In this document: piece by piece, positions 16,703 through 25,395 of the stretch
Layout: every line of letters starts with the position of its first letter
Position numbering within the stretch: the first letter of the stretch is position 1
NCBI RefSeq assembly: GCF_035556675.1
Contig: NZ_DATMFZ010000083.1
Location: 1-64,000 of the forward strand
Direction: 5' to 3'
Source of the DNA: Geminicoccus sp035556675
GTDB lineage: Bacteria > Pseudomonadota > Alphaproteobacteria > Geminicoccales > Geminicoccaceae
DNA: 64,000 bases
Made by a program: the position numbers and the translations under genes
The notes under the pieces: generated by a model
Told to the model about the DNA's origin: nothing
The model's input: the letters and a program-made list of their open reading frames with translations, nothing else
Databases searched by the model: none

Positions 16703-18241
16703 ATGGAACGGACAGGACGCCGGGGACGCACCAGGGAGCCGCGCCAGGAGCACGTGGCCGCCGGCACGGCCAGCCAGCTCCGCCGTATCCTGCCGCCGAT
16801 CGAGCCCTGGCCTGCCGATCGGGTCGCCGCCGTGCACGAGGCGGCGCTGCGGCTGCTTGAGGATGCCGGGATCGAGTTCCTGAGCCCGGCCGCGCGCAGC
16901 CGCTGGCGGGCGGCACGCGCCACGGTCGACGAGGCCAGTGCGGTGGTGCGCATCCCGCGCGAGCTGGTCATGGACGCCCTGGCGTCGGCCCCTTCCAGTT
17001 ACCGTCTGCATGGACGCAATCCTGCGCGGAACCTGGTGATCGGCGAGAACGCGGTGGCGTTCGGCCTGGTCTCCGGCCCGCCCACCGTGGAGGACCGGGT
17101 CCACGGGCGCCGACCCGGCAACCTCGCCGACTACCGGCTGCTGGTGCGGCTCGCCCAGAGCTTTTCGATCGTCAACTATCTGGGCAACCAGCCGGTACCG
17201 CCCACCGAGCTGCCGGCCGAGAGCCGGCACCTGGACGCCTGTCTCGCCAACATCCAGGAGGGCGACAAGCCCTGGGGCTGCAGCGCCATCGGCGCGGAAC
17301 GGGCCAGGGATTCGGTGGCGATGGCAGCGATTGCCCGGGGGCTCAGCCTGGACGAGGCGATGACGGCACCCGGCTGCAGCACGGTCGTCAACGCCAACAG
17401 CCCCAGGCGCTTCGACGGGCCGATGTGCGACGGGCTGATGGCGATGGCCGAGCTGGCCCATCCGGTGGTGGTGACACCCTTCACCCTGATGGGGGCGATG
17501 GCGCCGGTCAGCCTGACCGCGGCGCTGATCCAGCAGCATGCCGAGGCTCTGGCGGGGCTCACCCTGGTCCAGCTCACCCGCAAGGGCGCACCCATGGCCT
17601 ATGGCGCCTTCACCTCCAATGTCGACCTGAAGAGCGGTGCCCCGGCGTTCGGCACGCCGGAGAACGTCAAGGCAACGCTGATCGCCGGCCAGCTCGCTCG
17701 CCATGTCGGCCTGCCCTACCGAGCCTCCAATGCCTCGGCCTCGGTGGCGCTCGACGCGCAGGCGGCCTACGAATCGCTATTCTCCCTGTTCGCCGCGGTC
17801 ATGGGCGGGGCCAACATGGTCTACCATGCGGTCGGTTGGATGGAGGGCGGGCTGGTCGCCTCGTTCGAGAAGATCGTGCTGGACTGCGAGCTGGTCCAGG
17901 GCATCGCCGAGATCGCCGCGGGCGTGGAGGAAGAGGATGTCGAGGCGGCACTGGCCGCCATCCTGGAGACCCCGGCGGGCGGCCATTTCTTCGGCACGGA
18001 AACCACCATGGCCCGCTACCAGCGCGCCTTCTACCTGCCGATCCTGTCCGACTGGCGCAACTTCCAGCAGTGGAGTGCGGCCGGTGCACCCGACGCGGCG
18101 GCGCGTGCCACCCGGATCTGGCAGGAGCGCTTGGCCGGCTTCGAGCCGCCGCCCCTGGACCAGGCAATCGCCGAGGCGCTCGACGAGTTCGTTCAGCGCC
18201 GCAAGGCCGAGATCGCCCAGGGCGTGCTGCGCCCGGCCTGA
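16703..18241 (+). CDS. Trimethylamine methyltransferase (MttB) family protein, non-pyrrolysine type
   Basis: A 512-residue TIM-barrel protein of the MttB superfamily. Visible family segments include PPIEPWPADRVAAVHEAALRLLEDAGIEF, NPARNLVIGENAV, GPPTVEDRV, MGAMAPVSLTAALIQQHAE and AFGTPENVKATLI. No in-frame TAG interrupts it, so it is of the pyrrolysine-free class, whose characterised members demethylate glycine betaine, proline betaine or carnitine and transfer the methyl group to a corrinoid protein. No corrinoid protein or reactivase gene is nearby. AAGGAG seven bases upstream fixes the ATG at 16703. It is followed 67 bases later by a CocE/NonD hydrolase on the same strand, suggesting a joint catabolic role. 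Confidence 0.9.
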   Translation: MERTGRRGRTREPRQEHVAAGTASQLRRILPPIEPWPADRVAAVHEAALRLLEDAGIEFLSPAARSRWRAARATVDEASAVVRIPRELVMDALASAPSSYRLHGRNPARNLVIGENAVAFGLVSGPPTVEDRVHGRRPGNLADYRLLVRLAQSFSIVNYLGNQPVPPTELPAESRHLDACLANIQEGDKPWGCSAIGAERARDSVAMAAIARGLSLDEAMTAPGCSTVVNANSPRRFDGPMCDGLMAMAELAHPVVVTPFTLMGAMAPVSLTAALIQQHAEALAGLTLVQLTRKGAPMAYGAFTSNVDLKSGAPAFGTPENVKATLIAGQLARHVGLPYRASNASASVALDAQAAYESLFSLFAAVMGGANMVYHAVGWMEGGLVASFEKIVLDCELVQGIAEIAAGVEEEDVEAALAAILETPAGGHFFGTETTMARYQRAFYLPILSDWRNFQQWSAAGAPDAAARATRIWQERLAGFEPPPLDQAIAEALDEFVQRRKAEIAQGVLRPA

Positions 18242-18308
18242 AGCCCTGCCGGCGCTTCGGCAAACCCGCTAGAACGCCCGGGCACGGACCCGCAGCCAGG
18301 AGGACGCC

Positions 18309-20321
18309 ATGCGCCGGGTGGACGCGTTTGCCCGCGAGGTCGAGGAGTGGGAGAACATCTTCATCCCGCTCGAGGACGGCACCAGGCTGGCTGCCCGGGT
18401 CTGGCTGCCGAAGGACGCGGCGGCAGCGCCGGTACCGGCGATCCTGGAGTACCTGCCCTACCGCAAGCGCGACGGGACGGTGCATCGCGATGCCCTCACC
18501 CATCCCTATCTGGCCGGGCACGGCTATGCCTGCCTGCGGGTGGACATGCGCGGCAATGGCGACAGTGACGGCATCATGGAGGGTGAATACCTTCCTCAGG
18601 AGCAGGACGACGCGCTGGAGGTGATCGCCTGGATCCGCCAGCAGCCCTGGTGCACCGGCCGGGTCGGGATGATCGGGATCTCCTGGGGCGGGTTCAATGG
18701 GCTGCAGGTCGCCTGGCACCAGCCGGAGGGGCTGGATGCGGTGATCTCGCTCTGCTCCACCGACGACCGCTATGCCGACGACATCCACTTCAAGGGTGGC
18801 TGCCTGCTCTGCGAGCAGCTGGGCTGGTCCTCGACCATGCTGGCCTACAGCTCGCGGTCAGCGGACCCGGCCATCGTCGGTGAGCAGTGGCGCGTGCAGT
18901 GGCTGGAGCGGCTGGAGCGGGAGCCTCATCTTGCGTCGGTCTGGATGGAGCACCTGACCCGCGACGCGTTCTGGAAGCACGGCTCGATCTGCGAGGACTA
19001 CGGCCGGATCCGGACTGCGGTCATGCTCGTAGGCGCCTGGGCGGACAGCTATCACGACCCGGTGCCACGCATGCTCACCCACCTGAAGGCGCCCAGGCAG
19101 GCGATCATCGGGCCGTGGGTGCACAAATACCCCCATTTCGCGGTTCCGGGTCCGCGGATCGGCTTCCTCCAGGAGGCAGTGCGCTTCTACGACCGCTACC
19201 TGAAGGACGTGGACAACGGTGCCGACCAGGCGCCGGCACTGCGCGCCTATCTGATGGACGGCGTGCCACCGGCGACCCAATACGAGCATCGTCCGGGGCG
19301 CTGGGTGGCGGAACCAGACTGGCCCTCGCCGAGGATCACGACCGTGCCCCTGCATCTGGGACGGGGCCGGCTCACTGACGCGCCGGAACCGGTGGAGCCA
19401 ATGTCGATCTGCTCCCCCCACACGGTGGGCCAGGCGGCCGGCGAGTACTGCCCGATCTGGCTGGGCCCAGAACTGCCTGGTGACCAGCGCATCGACGATG
19501 GCGGCTCGCTCCTGTTCGACGGCCAGATCCTGGCCGACGACCTCACGATCCTGGGCGGGCCGGTGCTGGAGGTAACTTTCCAGAGCGACCGGCCGCAGGC
19601 CAACCTCGCCGTACGCCTGTGCGATGTGGCCCCGAACGGCGCCTCGGCGCGGGTGACCTATGGCGTCCTCAACCTCTGCCACCACACGAGCCACGAGCAC
19701 CCGGAGAAGCTGGTGCCCCGGCAGCGTTACCGGGCCCGGATCGAGCTGGACGAGGTCGGCTACCGCTTTTCGGCCGGGCACCGGCTGCGGCTCGCGGTCT
19801 CGACCGCCTACTGGCCGCTGATCTGGCCGTCACCCGAGAACGCCACCGTCACGTTAGAGCTTGAGGAGTGCCGCCTGCTACTGCCGGTCCGGCCGCCGTG
19901 CGCCCACGACCCGGCACCCTCCTTCGCCGAGCCGGAGGCGGCGGCACCGCTGGAGGAGATCGTCCACCGTCCGGCCACCAACCGCCGCCTGACCACGATC
20001 GATGCCGGCACCGGAATCCAGCGCCTGGAGATCCTGGACGATTTCGGCGAGTTCGAGATCGTGGCGCACGGGCTGGTCACCGGCAGCGTCGGCCGGGAAT
20101 GGTACGAGATCCACCCCGACGACCCGCTCTCCGCCAAGATGCGTACGCACTGGACCGAGACCTCCCGGCGCGGCGACTGGTCCGTACGCACCGAGAGCTT
20201 CGCCAGCATGCATGCCGACCAGACCCATTTCCACCTGACCGCCCGGGTGGAAGCCTATGAGGGCGATCGGCTGGTGTTCGAAAAGGACTGGACGACCAGC
20301 CACGAGCGCGGCTGCGTCTGA
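18309..20321 (+). CDS. CocE/NonD family hydrolase (peptidase S15-like)
   Basis: A 670-residue alpha/beta hydrolase. The nucleophile elbow G-I-S-W-G-G places Ser near residue 125; the preceding strand reads LRVDMRGNGDSDG, as in cocaine esterase and X-Pro dipeptidyl-peptidase relatives. The central cap and the C-terminal jelly-roll domain (PepX_C type) are present, including FRVSAGHRLRL-like text (YRFSAGHRLRLAVST). No signal peptide is visible, so it is cytosolic. The ATG has AGGAGG eight bases upstream. Members cleave esters, amides or acyl-amino acids. Linked to the MttB-family gene, it may release a methylated amine from an ester or amide conjugate (inference). Confidence 0.9.
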   Translation: MRRVDAFAREVEEWENIFIPLEDGTRLAARVWLPKDAAAAPVPAILEYLPYRKRDGTVHRDALTHPYLAGHGYACLRVDMRGNGDSDGIMEGEYLPQEQDDALEVIAWIRQQPWCTGRVGMIGISWGGFNGLQVAWHQPEGLDAVISLCSTDDRYADDIHFKGGCLLCEQLGWSSTMLAYSSRSADPAIVGEQWRVQWLERLEREPHLASVWMEHLTRDAFWKHGSICEDYGRIRTAVMLVGAWADSYHDPVPRMLTHLKAPRQAIIGPWVHKYPHFAVPGPRIGFLQEAVRFYDRYLKDVDNGADQAPALRAYLMDGVPPATQYEHRPGRWVAEPDWPSPRITTVPLHLGRGRLTDAPEPVEPMSICSPHTVGQAAGEYCPIWLGPELPGDQRIDDGGSLLFDGQILADDLTILGGPVLEVTFQSDRPQANLAVRLCDVAPNGASARVTYGVLNLCHHTSHEHPEKLVPRQRYRARIELDEVGYRFSAGHRLRLAVSTAYWPLIWPSPENATVTLELEECRLLLPVRPPCAHDPAPSFAEPEAAAPLEEIVHRPATNRRLTTIDAGTGIQRLEILDDFGEFEIVAHGLVTGSVGREWYEIHPDDPLSAKMRTHWTETSRRGDWSVRTESFASMHADQTHFHLTARVEAYEGDRLVFEKDWTTSHERGCV

Positions 20322-20322
20322 C

Positions 20323-20349
20323 GCCGGCCCCCAAGGACAGGGGGCCGGC
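20323..20349. terminator. Bidirectional terminator hairpin
   Basis: A perfect 10-bp stem (20323-20332 with 20340-20349) with a seven-base loop lies directly after the hydrolase stop and before the convergent OmpA-like gene. Stem strength and location support a shared terminator; no U-run is evident. Confidence 0.6.
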
Positions 20350-20364
20350 TGGGCCGGCTTCCGG

Positions 20365-21270
20365 TCAGTCGGCCGGCAGGGTGAACTCGACGCGGCGGTT
20401 CTGCGGCTCGCGCACCCCGTCCTCGGTCGGGACGCGCGGCCGGGTCTCGCCATACCAGGTGACGTCCATGGCCTCGGCAGGCACGCCCATGGTGGTCAGG
20501 AGCGCCGCGGCGTTCTTCGCCCGCCGCTCGGAGAGCTGCAGGTTGTAGGCCTCGGTGCCCGACCGGTCGGCATGGCCGGCCAGCACGATCCGGGGCGACT
20601 GGCCGCTGCGGTAGGCCGCCGCGACCTCCTCCAGCACGGTCTGGCCGACCGGCGTGATCGTGGCATCGTCCCAGGCGAAGAACACGATGAAGGCCTGTTC
20701 CTCGTCGCCGTCCAGCGCGGCGTCGACCCTGTCCATCGCGTCCTCGAAGCGCTTGCGGCACTCCGCGACCTGGTCGAGCCGCCCGGCCTCGGCACCCTCG
20801 AACCAACAGTCCCAGGCGACCTGGGCGCTGGCGGCATCCAGCGGCGCCAGCTTGCGCGCGTTTCTCCCAAAGGCGTCGAGCAACCGGGCACGGCCGGTGG
20901 CCAGTGCACCATCGGCATCTGTGCCGGCGGCACGGTACTCCAGCCCGTCCGGCATCACGACCTGATCCGGCACCTGCGCCAGCCCCTTGGCCGAGGCCAC
21001 CGCCTTGCGCAGGAAATGGTCCTCGTCGCCCCCATCGCCCCGGCCGCCGATGGTGTCGGCGAGCTCCAGATAGCCCACCCTGAGCTGGTCGTTGAAGGCC
21101 GGCCCCTGCGGGACCATCCGGCGCACGGCCTCGATGTCGTATTGCTTGAGGTAGTAGTCATCGATGCCGGCAGGGTTGAGCGTGCCGAAATGGGGAGCCG
21201 GCGCCTGGGTGCAGCCCACGGCGACCAGGCCCAGGCTCGTTGCCACCAACAGACGCGCGCCATTCAGCAT
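20365..21270 (-). CDS. OmpA-family lipoprotein
   Basis: A 301-residue protein with a lipoprotein signal (MLNGARLLVATSLGLVAVGC; lipobox AVGC) and a C-terminal OmpA-like peptidoglycan-binding domain. That domain shows FAWDDATITPVGQTVLEEV, the core AGHADRSGTEAYNLQLSERR and the closing NRRVEFTL. The middle region has the helical pattern found in alphaproteobacterial OmpA-like lipoproteins of unknown detailed role. It would sit in the outer membrane and hold the peptidoglycan. The ATG at 21270 has GAGGTG upstream; longer in-frame readings lack a signal. Confidence 0.88.
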   Translation of the reverse strand: MLNGARLLVATSLGLVAVGCTQAPAPHFGTLNPAGIDDYYLKQYDIEAVRRMVPQGPAFNDQLRVGYLELADTIGGRGDGGDEDHFLRKAVASAKGLAQVPDQVVMPDGLEYRAAGTDADGALATGRARLLDAFGRNARKLAPLDAASAQVAWDCWFEGAEAGRLDQVAECRKRFEDAMDRVDAALDGDEEQAFIVFFAWDDATITPVGQTVLEEVAAAYRSGQSPRIVLAGHADRSGTEAYNLQLSERRAKNAAALLTTMGVPAEAMDVTWYGETRPRVPTEDGVREPQNRRVEFTLPAD

Positions 21271-21490
21271 CGTGCACCTCTTCCAGTTACCACCCTGCCG
21301 GCGGCGGGTTCGAAAAACGCTGCTTGCCGCAGGCGACGCCCGGAAATGGTTGTCGCGCGGGGCATGGCTGCCGCATGGCGCCATCATTGCCGCGCGGGCG
21401 ACAACAGGACAGGCGCGCGATGGCATCAAGACTTTCCACCATTGCGCGGGGACGGCGAAACCCACGGTGTTGCAGCAGAGCCGCGCGCCG

Positions 21491-22177
21491 TCATCCCCGA
21501 CGCCGCAATGCTGCCAGATGCGTGGTCATGAAGGCTTGCGCCCGGTCGAGTGCAACAGCCAGCGCCGCGACCCGCTCCGGCGTAACAGCCTGGGCTTCCG
21601 CATCCAGTGCCAGCACCGCCACCTCCCGGGCACCGAAACTGGCGGACGCGCCTTTCAGGGAATGGGCAATGCGGCTGGCATCGGCGCCGTCCCGGGCAGC
21701 TCTGCCCATCTCGGCCAGATAGTGGCGCGCGGTGGCGAAGTAGAGGACCGACAACTCCTCGGACAGGTCCGGGTCGTCGCCGACGAACTCGCGGAGCCGG
21801 GTCAGGTCGACCGGGTCACCGTCCGGGCGAGGATGCGCCGGCTCCGCGTCCAGGACCGCACGCACCGTGGCCAGAAACGTACCGAACTCCAGGGGCTCGA
21901 GGAGGCAGGCGCGCACCTCCGGCCGGTCGGGCGGTGCCGTGGCGACTCCCACCAGGATGGTCGGCACCGTCCCCTCGCCGGCACCAGGCGGCTGCTCGGC
22001 GCGGCGGGCACGGGTACCGGCGATGACCAGCAGATAGGCGGCCGCACCGGGCGCCACGTCATCGGCGGCCTCGTCCACCTGGTAGCCCAGGCTCTGGAGG
22101 ACATGACGCACCAGCCGGCGGGTCGAGGAAGTCACCCCGGTCATCAGGATCCGGCGCGGCTCGGTAGATGCGTCCAT
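21491..22177 (-). CDS. Degenerate receiver plus Hpt phosphotransfer protein
   Basis: A 228-residue protein with two signalling modules. The N-terminal about 115 residues have receiver-like layout (RRILMTGVTSSTRRLVRHVL ... LVIAG ... CLLEPLEFGTFLATV). However, the acidic pair after strand 1, the phospho-acceptor Asp and the conserved Lys are all replaced, so this half is probably a non-phosphorylated pseudo-receiver. The C-terminal part is an Hpt domain with the motif HSLKGASASFGA, whose His accepts phosphate in phosphorelays. It has no transmembrane segment, and no kinase or regulator gene lies nearby. It may shuttle phosphate between a distant hybrid kinase and a regulator (inference). Confidence 0.8.
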   Translation of the reverse strand: MDASTEPRRILMTGVTSSTRRLVRHVLQSLGYQVDEAADDVAPGAAAYLLVIAGTRARRAEQPPGAGEGTVPTILVGVATAPPDRPEVRACLLEPLEFGTFLATVRAVLDAEPAHPRPDGDPVDLTRLREFVGDDPDLSEELSVLYFATARHYLAEMGRAARDGADASRIAHSLKGASASFGAREVAVLALDAEAQAVTPERVAALAVALDRAQAFMTTHLAALRRRG

Positions 22178-22298
22178 CTTGAACTGGAACCCGTGCGGCC
22201 AACCGAGGCCGACGATGGCGGTTGGCGGCGCGGCGGGTCAAGCCGTAATTTCGCGCAATGATTGAATTGCCCACCTGATTATTCGCCATGCATCCGAG

Positions 22299-23216
22299 CT
22301 AGTCGCGGCTGCTCCCGGCGATGCCGCAGCGCCTGGCCAGCCGTGCCGCCAGCCCGGCGTTGGCGACGATCAGTTCGCGGTTGAGTTCCACCGTTCTGCC
22401 CTCGGACAGCCGGGCCATGGCGGCGAGCAAGGCCGGGGTCGCGGCCTTGCCGCTGCGCTCGGCCTCCGGCACGGAAGCCCGTGCGTCGGCGACCAGCCGC
22501 GCCGCCTCCGCGCCGCTGAGCGCCAGGCCCGCCGGCGGCTGGGCCGCCAGCACCACCCCGGAGCCGAACCCGAGTTCCGCCCAGGCGGAGAGCCAGCGCT
22601 GCAGCGTACCCTCGTCCCAGACCGGTGCCACCGGCAGGCCGGTCTCGGCCGTGTAGAAGCCCGGCATCTGCTCGGTCTGCCAGCCCAGCACCGGGATGCC
22701 CAGCGTCTCCAGGCGCTCCATGGTACGTGGCAGGTCCAGGATGATCTTGGCGCCGGAGCAGACCACCACCACGCGGGCCCGCCGGATGGCGTCCAGGTCG
22801 GCCGACACGTCGTCGCTCTGCTCGACGCCGTAGTGGACTCCCCCGATCCCGCCGCTCGCCATCCAGCCGATCCCGACCCGGGCGGCGACCTCCACCGTGG
22901 CGGCGACCGTGGTGGCACCGTTGCCGCCGCAAGCCATCACCAGCGGCAACTCGCGCAATGAGCATTTGGCGAAGCCCTGCTCCTTGGCGAACCGGGCGAG
23001 CTCGGGCTGGGTCAGGCCGACGCGCAGCGTCCCGTCCAGCAAGCCGATCACGGCCGGCACCGCGTCCTCCGAGCGGACCGCATCGGCCATCCGGAGCGCG
23101 GTCTCGAGATTTTGCGGCCAGGGCAGGCCATGGCTCACCAGCGCGGTTTCCAGTGCTACCACTGGCCGGCCGTTCTGCAGGGCGGCGGTGATCTCGGCGG
23201 CGACTTCGATCGGCAT
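22299..23216 (-). CDS. psuG: Pseudouridine-5'-phosphate glycosidase
   Basis: A 305-residue enzyme that cleaves pseudouridine 5'-phosphate to uracil and ribose 5-phosphate. The match runs the whole length: VALETALVSHGLPWPQNLETA, MACGGNGATTVAATVEVAARVGI, ASGGIGGVHYG, the catalytic-lysine segment SGAKIILDLPRTMERLETLG and PVLGWQTEQMPGFYT. The ATG at 23216 has GGGAGAGG upstream; the open frame beyond it is not this gene. The usual partner kinase gene (psuK, PfkB family) is absent from the neighbourhood. It diverges from the TerB-like gene. Confidence 0.93.
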   Translation of the reverse strand: MPIEVAAEITAALQNGRPVVALETALVSHGLPWPQNLETALRMADAVRSEDAVPAVIGLLDGTLRVGLTQPELARFAKEQGFAKCSLRELPLVMACGGNGATTVAATVEVAARVGIGWMASGGIGGVHYGVEQSDDVSADLDAIRRARVVVVCSGAKIILDLPRTMERLETLGIPVLGWQTEQMPGFYTAETGLPVAPVWDEGTLQRWLSAWAELGFGSGVVLAAQPPAGLALSGAEAARLVADARASVPEAERSGKAATPALLAAMARLSEGRTVELNRELIVANAGLAARLARRCGIAGSSRD

Positions 23217-23302
23217 GGTTGCGAGCCTCTCCCGACATCCGCATATCTGCCGCGGCCGGCAGGCCCAGATGGGCATCCGGGTCAATTCCAAGGGGCATGC
23301 CG

Positions 23303-23719
23303 ATGTCGTCGTTCGCTCGTCAACAAAAAGCACTGGTGACCACCATGGTGCTGATCGCCGCCGCCGAGGGCGAGATGACCGACAGCGAGCTCGGCATGAT
23401 CGGCCGCCTCGTCGCCACCTTGCCGGTCTTCCGGGACTTCGACCGCGAGAGCATCCCCGAGATCGGCCGGCACGTGGCGCTCGTCCTGCAGAAGGAGCGC
23501 GGCGTGAACGAGCTGGTGAAGGAGATCCAGGAAGCGCTGGACCGGCCGATGCGCGAGACCGCTTATCTGCTGGCCTGCGACGTCGCCGCGGCCGACGGGG
23601 TGGCGGGCCAGGAGGAGCTCCAGGTGCTGGAGAACCTGCGCGACTGGCTGGAGCTGGACAGCCTGGTGGCCGCGGCGATCGAGCGGGCGGCGGCTGCCCG
23701 CTATCGCAACCACCACTGA
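23303..23719 (+). CDS. TerB-like (tellurite-resistance/DjlA-type) helical protein
   Basis: A 138-residue all-helical protein with the TerB fold pattern: VLIAAAEGEMTDSELGMIGRL in the first repeat and ACDVAAADGVAGQEELQVLENL in the second, both acidic EF-hand-like stretches. TerB-type proteins bind metal at the membrane face or act as protein scaffolds. Isolated alphaproteobacterial copies have no proven role in tellurite resistance, and no other ter gene is here. ATGs at 23297 and 23303 compete; 23303 has AAGGGG at a workable distance. It precedes the NAD(P)HX repair gene by 12 bases and may be cotranscribed with it. Confidence 0.85.
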   Translation: MSSFARQQKALVTTMVLIAAAEGEMTDSELGMIGRLVATLPVFRDFDRESIPEIGRHVALVLQKERGVNELVKEIQEALDRPMRETAYLLACDVAAADGVAGQEELQVLENLRDWLELDSLVAAAIERAAAARYRNHH

Positions 23720-23731
23720 CGGGGCCAGCCC

Positions 23732-25240
23732 TTGGCCGGCGAACGCGTGCAACCCTGCGGCTCCCGCAGGAGCTTTCCCTGCCCGGCCCCCGCCGATGGC
23801 GTGCTGCTCGCCCCTGAGGACGTGGCGCGGCTGGACCGCTTGGCGATCGAAGCCGGCACGCCTGGCAGCGTGCTGATGGAGCGCGCGGGCACCGCGGTCC
23901 TGCGCGCGATCCAGGCGCGCTTCGCCCGCCGCCCCGTGGTCGTCCTTTGCGGCCCCGGCAACAATGGCGGCGACGGCTGGGTGGTCGCACGGCTCCTCCA
24001 GCAGGCGGGCTGGCCGGTCGAAGCCGTTTCCCTGGTCGACCCTGCATCGCTGCGAGGCGATGCCGCACTGGCGTTCGCTGCCTGGCAGGCGCCGTGGCTC
24101 CCGGTCGAGGCAGCGCTGGAGCGCAGGCCGGGCCTGTGGGTGGATGGGCTGTTCGGGGCTGGCCTCGCGCGGGACGTAACCGGCAGGGCCGCACGGCTGA
24201 TCGAGCATATCCTGGCGCAGGGGACGCCGGTGGTCGCCATCGACATCCCGTCTGGCATCGACGGTACCACCGGGCTGGTGCGAGGCTGCGCGCTGCGCGC
24301 AGCCCTCACCGTCACCTTCGTCCGCAAGAAGCCGGGGCTGGTCCTGCTGCCCGGCCGCCTCCATGCCGGCGAGGTCGTCGTCGCGGACATCGGCATCGGT
24401 GCCGGCGAGTTGGACCAGGTTGCCGGCACGGTCCGGATCAACCAACCCTCGCTCTGGCGGCACCTGCTGCCGCGCCGCGACGCCCTGTCCCATAAGTACC
24501 GGTTCGGCCATGCGGTGGTGGTGGGCGGCCCTGCCGCCGCCACCGGTGCTGCCCGGCTCACCGCGGTGACCGCCCTGCGCATCGGTGCCGGAGTGGTCTC
24601 GGTCGCCTGCGATCCGGACGCGCTGCCGCTCTATGCCGGGGAGAGCGCCGACCTGATCACCGTGCCCATGGCGGACGAGTCGGTGCTCGACCGGCTGCTG
24701 GCCGACGAGCGGCGCAACGCGGTGGCAATCGGGCCGGCCGCCGGGGTCACCGACCGCACCCGGGCGCGGATCCTGCGGCTGTTCGAATCCGGCCGGCGGC
24801 TGGTGCTGGATGCCGATGCGCTCACCGCGATCGCCCCCTGTACCGGCAGGCTGCCGGCCCAGGGCGATGTCGTGCTGACGCCGCATGAAGGCGAGTTCCA
24901 CCGGCTGTTCCCGGACCTCACCGGCCCGCGGGTCGAGCGTGCCCGGCTGGCCGCCGCCATCTCCGGCGCCGTCCTGGTCCTCAAGGGCGGCGACACGATC
25001 GTGGCGGCGCCGGACGGGCGCCTGGCCATCCTCGATCTCGCCGCCCCGGCACTCGCGACCGCAGGTGCGGGCGACGTGCTGGCCGGAGCGATCCTGGGCC
25101 TGCTCGCCCAGCACATGCCGGCCTTCGAGGCGGCGGCCGCGGCGGTCCGATTGCATGCCGAGGCCGGCGCCGCACTCGGGCCAGGCATGATCTCGGCGGA
25201 TCTGCCCAGGACGATCGCCGGCCGACTTGCGCTGCACTGA
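23732..25240 (+). CDS. nnr: Bifunctional NAD(P)H-hydrate repair enzyme (epimerase and ADP/ATP-dependent dehydratase)
   Basis: A 502-residue fusion of the YjeF N-terminal epimerase domain (AGTPGSVLMERAG, then VVLCGPGNNGGDGWVVARLL) and the C-terminal ribokinase-like dehydratase (VVGGPAAATGAARLTAVTA, LDADALTAI, VVLTPHEGEFHRLFP, VLKGGDTIVAAPDG, TAGAGDVLAG). It repairs hydrated NADH/NADPH in the cytosol. The start is uncertain: TTG at 23732 adds about 23 residues before the conserved region, while GTG at 23801 would begin exactly at VLLAPEDVARLD. Neither has a strong Shine-Dalgarno. Confidence 0.93.
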   Translation: MAGERVQPCGSRRSFPCPAPADGVLLAPEDVARLDRLAIEAGTPGSVLMERAGTAVLRAIQARFARRPVVVLCGPGNNGGDGWVVARLLQQAGWPVEAVSLVDPASLRGDAALAFAAWQAPWLPVEAALERRPGLWVDGLFGAGLARDVTGRAARLIEHILAQGTPVVAIDIPSGIDGTTGLVRGCALRAALTVTFVRKKPGLVLLPGRLHAGEVVVADIGIGAGELDQVAGTVRINQPSLWRHLLPRRDALSHKYRFGHAVVVGGPAAATGAARLTAVTALRIGAGVVSVACDPDALPLYAGESADLITVPMADESVLDRLLADERRNAVAIGPAAGVTDRTRARILRLFESGRRLVLDADALTAIAPCTGRLPAQGDVVLTPHEGEFHRLFPDLTGPRVERARLAAAISGAVLVLKGGDTIVAAPDGRLAILDLAAPALATAGAGDVLAGAILGLLAQHMPAFEAAAAAVRLHAEAGAALGPGMISADLPRTIAGRLALH

Positions 25241-25395
25241 ACACGCTGCACCGGCGAACAGGGTAGCCGGGCCCGCCACCCCCTGGTTGCCGACGATCGC
25301 AGGCGTTACGCCGTAGTCGCCGACGACGCGCAGCCGGTCCCGACCGGGCCGACCGACAGCGCGCGGCTCAGGTTCGGGCAGTGCAGGGGGATGAA

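Noticed and set aside
16703..18241. Pyrrolysine-containing methyltransferase
   Set aside because: No in-frame TAG exists in this MttB-family gene and no pyrrolysine biosynthesis gene is visible.
23303..23719. Tellurite-resistance operon
   Set aside because: Only one TerB-like gene is present, without terC, terD or related genes, so a resistance system is not supported.
23217..24194. Upstream extension of psuG
   Set aside because: The added sequence is Pro/Arg-rich and antisense to the TerB-like and nnr genes; PsuG begins naturally at the ATG at 23216.
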